From Siphonodentalium dalli (lineage: Eukaryota > Mollusca > Scaphopoda > Gadilida > Siphonodentaliidae), in assembly GCA_032622095.1 (NCBI GenBank), contig CP136068.1:741607-805606 (forward strand): a stretch of DNA of 64,000 nucleotides, written 5' to 3'. The position numbers were made by a program, and so were the translations under genes. Every line of letters starts with the position of its first letter. The first letter of the stretch is position 1. The notes below the pieces were generated by a model. It was not told the origin of the DNA, did no database searches, and was given only the letters and a program-made list of their open reading frames with translations. Shown here in pieces: positions 58,741 through 64,000 of this stretch.

Positions 58741-61340
58741 GTGAAATGATGGCCTGTTTTCATAGAGTTACCTATACTGCATGGAAATGAGGGATAACTC
58801 TATGCAGGATGCATGGGAATATGGGTGGTGTCATCAAAATTGGATATCCATTCTGGAGATGCTAGAAATAACAAAACAATTATGAAGTGATAACAATTTT
58901 ATATTTGTGAAATGAACAATTTTGAGTATATATGTATATCAAGAATTTATGTTAGCTGTCACTATCATGTCCATGTTTAATGCAATTTGATTACTGTACT
59001 CTCAGGCTCCGCGTAGGTCGCCCCTAGCTAATAAATTGTTTAGGATATATGTCAATTACACTGGCGATGCATGCAGTCTCAGTCTTCTTTTCTGGGAGTC
59101 GTTTTCAAATTCTGAAATGAGAAATAGTAAACAAATTTTAAATTATGTTTACATCAGAAATAACTGAAATGATATTATTATGTTTCAGAAAATGAGTTAT
59201 GTGAATGATACAGTTGTTTGTAAATTGATCAAAATTGTATTGGACTGAATATTAATATTTTTAGCTAGCATTGAACTATTAAAATGCCCAAAAAATGATA
59301 TTGGTGATGTTTTTTGTGGATTTAACATCCGATAAACCAACCTTTGAGTGATAATCAGTTTATGATATCATTATGCAGGCATATCCAAAATTGAGATTAG
59401 ATAGCTGATTAGATATTCTAAATGTGTGCATTAACTGGAAGGAAATGGTTCAAATAATAAGAAAATAAGATATCCAATTTATAATATAATGCTAGTTTTA
59501 TAATGCTAATTTAACTTACTTTTTGCATTAATGCCCTTTGCTGTCATTTTCTTGTTAAATAGGAAATCATTGGACCAGCGATATGGTTTCATATAGGTTC
59601 CTATATCAATATTGCTCCTATAGGCTATAGGATATACATCCAACATGGCGGCGCGTCCCGTATCCAATCACGTGATTAAGAACGCTCTATATTACTAGTT
59701 TTGGAACCCATTGGCTTCCCTGCATTTAAATTACCATAGGTTCAAACAAGACGTGTATAATGTACTTGTTCAATATGCCAACATTATCTTCCTCTGAAAT
59801 TGATGTTACCATGCATATGATATACTAATAATTAATTAATTATGAATAATAAATAGATTATGTACACTGAAAATTCCACACAACCTTTTTAGTATTTACC
59901 CAAATATCAATTCATGCAGTTAATTGTCAACAGATGGAGATTATCAGTTTAAAAATCAATGCACAAAATTGAGCAGTTATTTTAAAGTCACAGAAAAATT
60001 ATGATACCATGCATCTATTTAATGCTGAATTTTTAAAATAACAGTTAAATAGATGGTATAATTATTTTCTTTGCTGACCCCAACATTATTTTTGTAACTC
60101 CATGCAAATTGTAATGCTGACAATTAATTGACCTGTATCTGTCAGGCAACCTCAGCAAAATTTCATATTTTTTGGAGACCTGTCAATTTAAAATGTTATT
60201 AACTATAAATTAAATTGCCATGCAGTGATTTATAATACTTAAATTACGAATAAAGTATAAATACAAACATCATCCTATATGTTATAATTTGATAAAATAA
60301 ATGCAAAGTATATACTCACCTGAATTTAAACTATCAGTAAATAATCCTGAATGTGACATAAAGAAAACCAATATAAACCTTGACTTCCCATTGTGAGCTA
60401 TCCACAGTTTGTGAATTTGAGAAAATTCCATCTGGTCTCAATTTGCATTGAGGGCAAGTCAGGGTGATTACATAACAGGTACTCATAGACACAGAGCCAA
60501 GCAGTTGTCCCAATTAAATAGTAGGATTGATTACAATGTTAAAGTGATTTATTACTGGCAATGAGATGAATCAGACTTATACAGGGATGTGGCTAGATGG
60601 TCTCCATTGGGCAAGGGGGTGTTCACCTTGGAATTTCCAACTACATTTCCTCCCTTGCACCAAACCCCCAAATTGCACCCTCCCACTTGGGCTTTGCTTT
60701 TTCTCAATTGGTACCTTGGATGATATAGACTAGCTGTTCTGAATTATCAGTGGGCCAACATATCTTGAGAAAAATATAGAGATCTTGAGAAAATTGCAAA
60801 ATCTCCTATAAAATTATTTATTGCTTTAGGTTGTCTCAAAATGTTCTTATCCATGGGAATTTTCCTATAGGAAATACGGTCCTATAATTTTCCTAATGTG
60901 AATCGTCATTTCCAATATGATTCCTATAGGTTCCTATATGACATTTCCATATGGGGTCCTACAAGTTGAAAAATTATTAATTGTATTAATTATTAATTAA
61001 TTTTAATTTATTAAAATTCGGATTAAACCACAATATTTACACCATGTGAAAGCTTGACAAATTCTGAATATTTTCAAATGTATATTGCCAAACAAATTGT
61101 TAAAACTACAAATTTGCCAAATAATTATTAATTTTTCCATATATTTCTCCATGTTGGACTTCGTTAATGTGCAGCTTCAGATTCAGAACAGTTTTGTATT
61201 GAAATATTCTAAGTCGAGCATCGATGGCTAAGAGGCCAACAATATATTGAAGCCTTAATTTGAATGCTGATTTTAGAGTCATATGTCTGGCTGAAGTCTA
61301 AATTTTATTAGTTAACAGAAAATGTTAGCCTTCGCCAGAA
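58741..61340. other. AT-rich DNA, no gene; inverted 50-bp repeat at 59,641-59,690
   Basis: 2.6 kb without recognisable coding sequence. 59,641-59,690 is the exact reverse complement of 29,708-29,757. Clusters of cctatagg/tcctata words occur at 59,585-59,635 and 60,850-60,960. Confidence 0.5.
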
Positions 61341-61364
61341 GCCCTCATTTTCCAGAGTGCTTAT

Positions 61365-61620
61365 GTGGGAGACCTAAGGATTCGATTCCTTATCGAGTGC
61401 TTATACCTGTACTGCATCTTAATCACTCGAGTCCTAAGCGAGTGCATTCGAGTCCTAAGCGAGTGCTTACTGTGATCGATATAAGCACTCGAGTCCTAAG
61501 CGAGTGCTTACTGTGATCGATATAAGCACTCGAGTCCTAAGCGAATGCTTATTACATGTGATTGACATAAGCACTCGAATCCTTGGCGAATGCTTGTTGA
61601 AGGCTTATTAAGCCATTTAG
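61365..61620 (+). repeat. 41-bp hairpin minisatellite
   Basis: Units of 41 bp contain the perfect stem aagcactcg...cgagtgctt around agtcctaag, followed by actgtgatcgatat. About four clear copies lie between 61,420 and 61,590, with degenerate ones on both sides, the last reading cgaatgctt. Each unit can form its own hairpin. Confidence 0.85.
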
Positions 61621-61689
61621 CCTTCATGCTCGGTAAGGGTGAATAAAGATCCGAATGCAAAAATGCCGACTTCCCCCCATTACAACACT

Positions 61690-61905
61690 TGTCCAGGTAT
61701 GGTGTCGTGGGCGCAGTACGCTGTCCGATCGGGCGCAGACATTAATGGCTGACCCGTGTACACGCCTCGGTGTGTGCACATTTAAGAACGCTACTGGAGT
61801 CACCACAGGGTTATAAAGTTACTCGGCCGTGGTAGCACCTGGACCTCCACATAATCCTCAGCAAATTGAGGGCGATGGAGTATTAAGTAGATAGATAGAT
61901 ATATC
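61690..61905 (+). mobile_element. SINE with (TAGA)n tail
   Basis: Contains tgtgtgcacatttaagaacg, similar to the central-domain word of the SINE at 44,945-45,298 (gtgcacgttaaagaacc), and ends in tagatagatagata at about 61,888-61,901, a typical SINE tail. The tRNA-like head is not convincing, so it may be 5'-truncated. Confidence 0.55.
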
Positions 61906-61987
61906 ACTTACACTATATTACTTCCATTAGTATAATTTATAAAGTCGGAAAAAATAACGCAGGGAATATATTTTTCAATTTTCTTAA

Positions 61988-62456
61988 AGGTATACTCAAT
62001 CCGATCAGACACTCATAAATTACTATATCTTTTGCTTCGGGGTAAAAAATAATTGATTCGAGTCGAGGAACCTACCAATCAACGCTCAGGGTGATCAGAA
62101 ATCAATATTTGAAGTGTTGTTATTTCTATTTTTTCTGGCCCAGAACACTCCGTCAAAAGGATGTTCTCGGTCAAAATTGCGTTATTTATATATTACCACT
62201 TGATTTTAGAGTTATCCATCCTCGTCTGTTTGAATAGTGTTTCTGGTGTACACATCTCGAGAAAATTGCGAATTTAGGGGCAATTTAATATTAGTACCGG
62301 TACATATCTCGAGAAAATTACAAATTTCAAAAATCAATATCTAATAACTCTGAGCTTTGTTTGATGGGTTCCTCGACTCGAACCAAATATTTAATTATTT
62401 TTTACCCCTGAAGCCAAAGTAGTAATTTAAGAGTGCTTAATCGTTTTGAGTACCTT
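61988..62456. mobile_element. TTAA-flanked MITE, copy 2
   Basis: TTAA at 61,984-61,987 and 62,457-62,460. Starts aggtatactcaatccgatc, ends gttttgagtacctt. Inner arms cttcggggtaaaaaat, gattcgagtcgaggaacc and their complements match the family at 49,747-50,230, as does the central ttgattttagagttatccatc block (there in reverse complement). Confidence 0.82.
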
Positions 62457-62460
62457 TTAA

Positions 62461-63095
62461 TAATGTACTTCACTGTAGGTGAAGGTCCAAACCTGAAATT
62501 GCACAATTTAAGTGACTTTATGAGTGATTTTGATTTTCGTCGGTTACAATTATGGAAATTATCCTGGGTAATTAACTCATTGTTTATTGCGATATATGTT
62601 CACAAAAGTTACATAAAAGCATGCAATCTCAAGCTGGTAACACCCCATGATGTTTAGTAGATTATTAAGGAACAAATATTAACACAGCAATATATTCCCT
62701 GCCTTGTTTGTTCAATGGGTTAAATTTAATACTTAATTAGCACGGTACGCGCATGACAGCCTTTGTTTACTCATAAATCTCGTTGCTTTGACATTCAACA
62801 GATTCGAACAGACCTCTGATATACACATGCTTGAAAGCCTACCCTCTATTTTCGTATACGCAAACTTGAGCGGCCATTTGATCTAATCCGAAGACATACA
62901 CGCAAGATAATTCCTGCCAACGATTCTGTCCACCATTGAAGAGAAATGGGTCACTTATGGTTGTGACTTGGTCCACAACAGCATTAACCCAACCAATATC
63001 ACAAGCTGTGGACCGAAAAGACATGGTCTATCACAACTGAACATGCCATGCTGTGGTACACGTACCAGTGTTACTACGGTAGCATCAAATACATA
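62461..63095. other. no recognisable gene
   Basis: AT-rich. A 61-codon minus ORF at 62,839-63,024 does not resemble a known family. Confidence 0.4.
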
Positions 63096-63561
63096 CATTT
63101 ATGCCCTAAATAATTGACCCCTTAACCAGTGTATTTCCAGTAATTATTTGGGGACACCTGTTTTATATGCCAAAGTCATATCTGAAGGCCACAACCCTAA
63201 GTTGGTGGGAGAGTATGAGCTGGCCTCCCCCTGGAACTACGTACTGCCATAAAATGACAATTTATTGCTTTATTTGATCATTTAGTGTTGTGTTTGTTTT
63301 ATAGTAGTATTGGTCAAAAACAAATTATGTTAGTATTTTTATTCTCTTTCTAACTGTTTTTGGGCACCTGGAGTTTGGGCGCCCATACTAGTACCTGTTA
63401 CAGGTACCAAAACTGGCCTAGAAACTACCCTGCCCTTAACCACAGCAGAATTATTGGTAACTTTTCAGGATTTTCACGATATGGTCGGAAATATGGTTTG
63501 TTGCCATTCGTCGTAAATCTCTCTGCTGTGGTTAAGAAGTGGATTATTTAGGGCATTACTC
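63096..63561. mobile_element. CAGTAATGC MITE, interrupted and internally shortened copy
   Basis: The left end (63,096-63,126) reads ...tatgccctaaataattga and cccttaac; the rest resumes at 63,433 with cccttaaccacagcagaatt, then ggtaacttttcaggatttt, and ends ggattatttagggcattact. Without the 306-bp nested element and its duplicated 8 bp it would be about 150 bp, lacking part of one inner arm. Same family as 47,938-48,134. Confidence 0.8.
63127..63432. mobile_element. non-autonomous hAT-type element nested in the MITE
   Basis: Exactly flanked by the 8-bp direct repeat cccttaac (63,119-63,126 and 63,433-63,440). Its ends are cagtgtatttccag and, in reverse complement, cagggtagtttctag, i.e. imperfect inverted repeats with the CAGnG start typical of hAT. 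It is 306 bp with no coding capacity. Eight-base target duplication plus CAGnG ends are diagnostic of hAT. Confidence 0.8.
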
Positions 63562-64000
63562 TTGGGCTCCAAATAAATAAGCAAACTCAAAATTTCTATA
63601 CCATGATTCTGATATCAAAATGCTGAGCTTAATAACTTTGTGCAAATTGTGCATGTACATATTTCAAGTACCGGGGGTATATGTCAATGTCATACATGTT
63701 AACATTTAAATATTGAATAAAACACCACGTGACACATACTAGGTTGTCGATTCGTAAAGTTGACCTGCAATAAAAATAATTTGTTTAAGCAGTTATGTTG
63801 ATGTTTTGCTCAATGTTCACCCTGCAGTGGCTGCACTATTATTTGGGTCTGCACTTTTATTAACTTTCAATGGAATTTCACCTCTGCAGTATTATTTGGG
63901 CCTGCACTTTTATTTGGAGCATGAATATTCTGTATACCGTTACCTTAATTATTAATTTATTTCTTTTCAGCAGCTTGAAGACTCCTATTGCCCTGATCAT
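63562..64000. repeat. window end; duplicated GCACTTTTATTTGG boxes
   Basis: gca(c/g)tattatttggg(t/c)ctgcacttttat occurs twice at about 63,832-63,860 and 63,886-63,914. The same box occurs at 29.1-29.2 kb and, with changes, 23.66 kb. No gene before the window ends. Confidence 0.5.

Overview
This is AT-rich eukaryotic DNA from an animal, most likely a marine invertebrate. The evidence is an intact-looking non-LTR retrotransposon with a 2A-like peptide, a PHD finger, an AP endonuclease and a reverse transcriptase, several tRNA-derived SINEs, many MITEs, and a decayed copy of the P2RX7-type intracellular domain that is expanded in molluscs, lancelets and cnidarians. No prokaryotic organisation is present. 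I cannot name the species. No complete host protein-coding gene is visible; almost everything recognisable is satellite DNA, transposable elements or gene relics.

Layout. (1) 1-18,673 is one minisatellite of a 25-bp G-rich-strand unit, organised into nested higher-order repeats of about 2.85, 2.75, 2.65-2.72 and 1.10 kb. It runs off the left edge and ends in a 100-N assembly gap (18,674-18,773), so its junction with the rest is not established. (2) 18,774-24,500 holds diverged minus-strand satellite fragments, a 323-bp foldback element, a SINE and the left arm (21,003-22,568) of a large inverted repeat. (3) 24,544-28,566 is the non-LTR retrotransposon, nearly intact except for one frame change between endonuclease and RT. 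(4) 29-36 kb carries two near-identical TIR elements, a decayed ULP1-type protease plus PHD relic and a 194-bp tandem repeat. (5) 36,551-38,985 is the right arm of the inverted repeat, interrupted by a 5'-truncated LINE with a 7-bp target-site duplication. (6) 38,990-43,660 is a satellite of about 160 bp with a 1.19-kb higher-order repeat, followed by an unrelated satellite of about 165 bp (44,071-44,935) and a SINE. (7) 46.6-49.1 kb holds an inverted low-copy repeat family, a P2RX7-like pseudogene and a palindromic Tc1/mariner-type MITE. (8) 49.7-64 kb is mostly AT-rich DNA with TTAA-flanked MITEs, palindromes, a 131-bp tandem repeat rich in nuclear-receptor half-sites, a hairpin minisatellite, and a hAT-type element nested in a MITE.

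The elements do not form a metabolic or operonic system. The window records successive transposition and tandem amplification. The most biologically informative items are the 2A-bearing retrotransposon, the nested higher-order satellite, the two satellites whose monomers repeat transcription-factor-like motifs, and datable nested insertions (hAT in MITE; LINE in one arm of the inverted repeat, with the empty site preserved in the other arm). All calls come from reading the sequence; no database search was possible.
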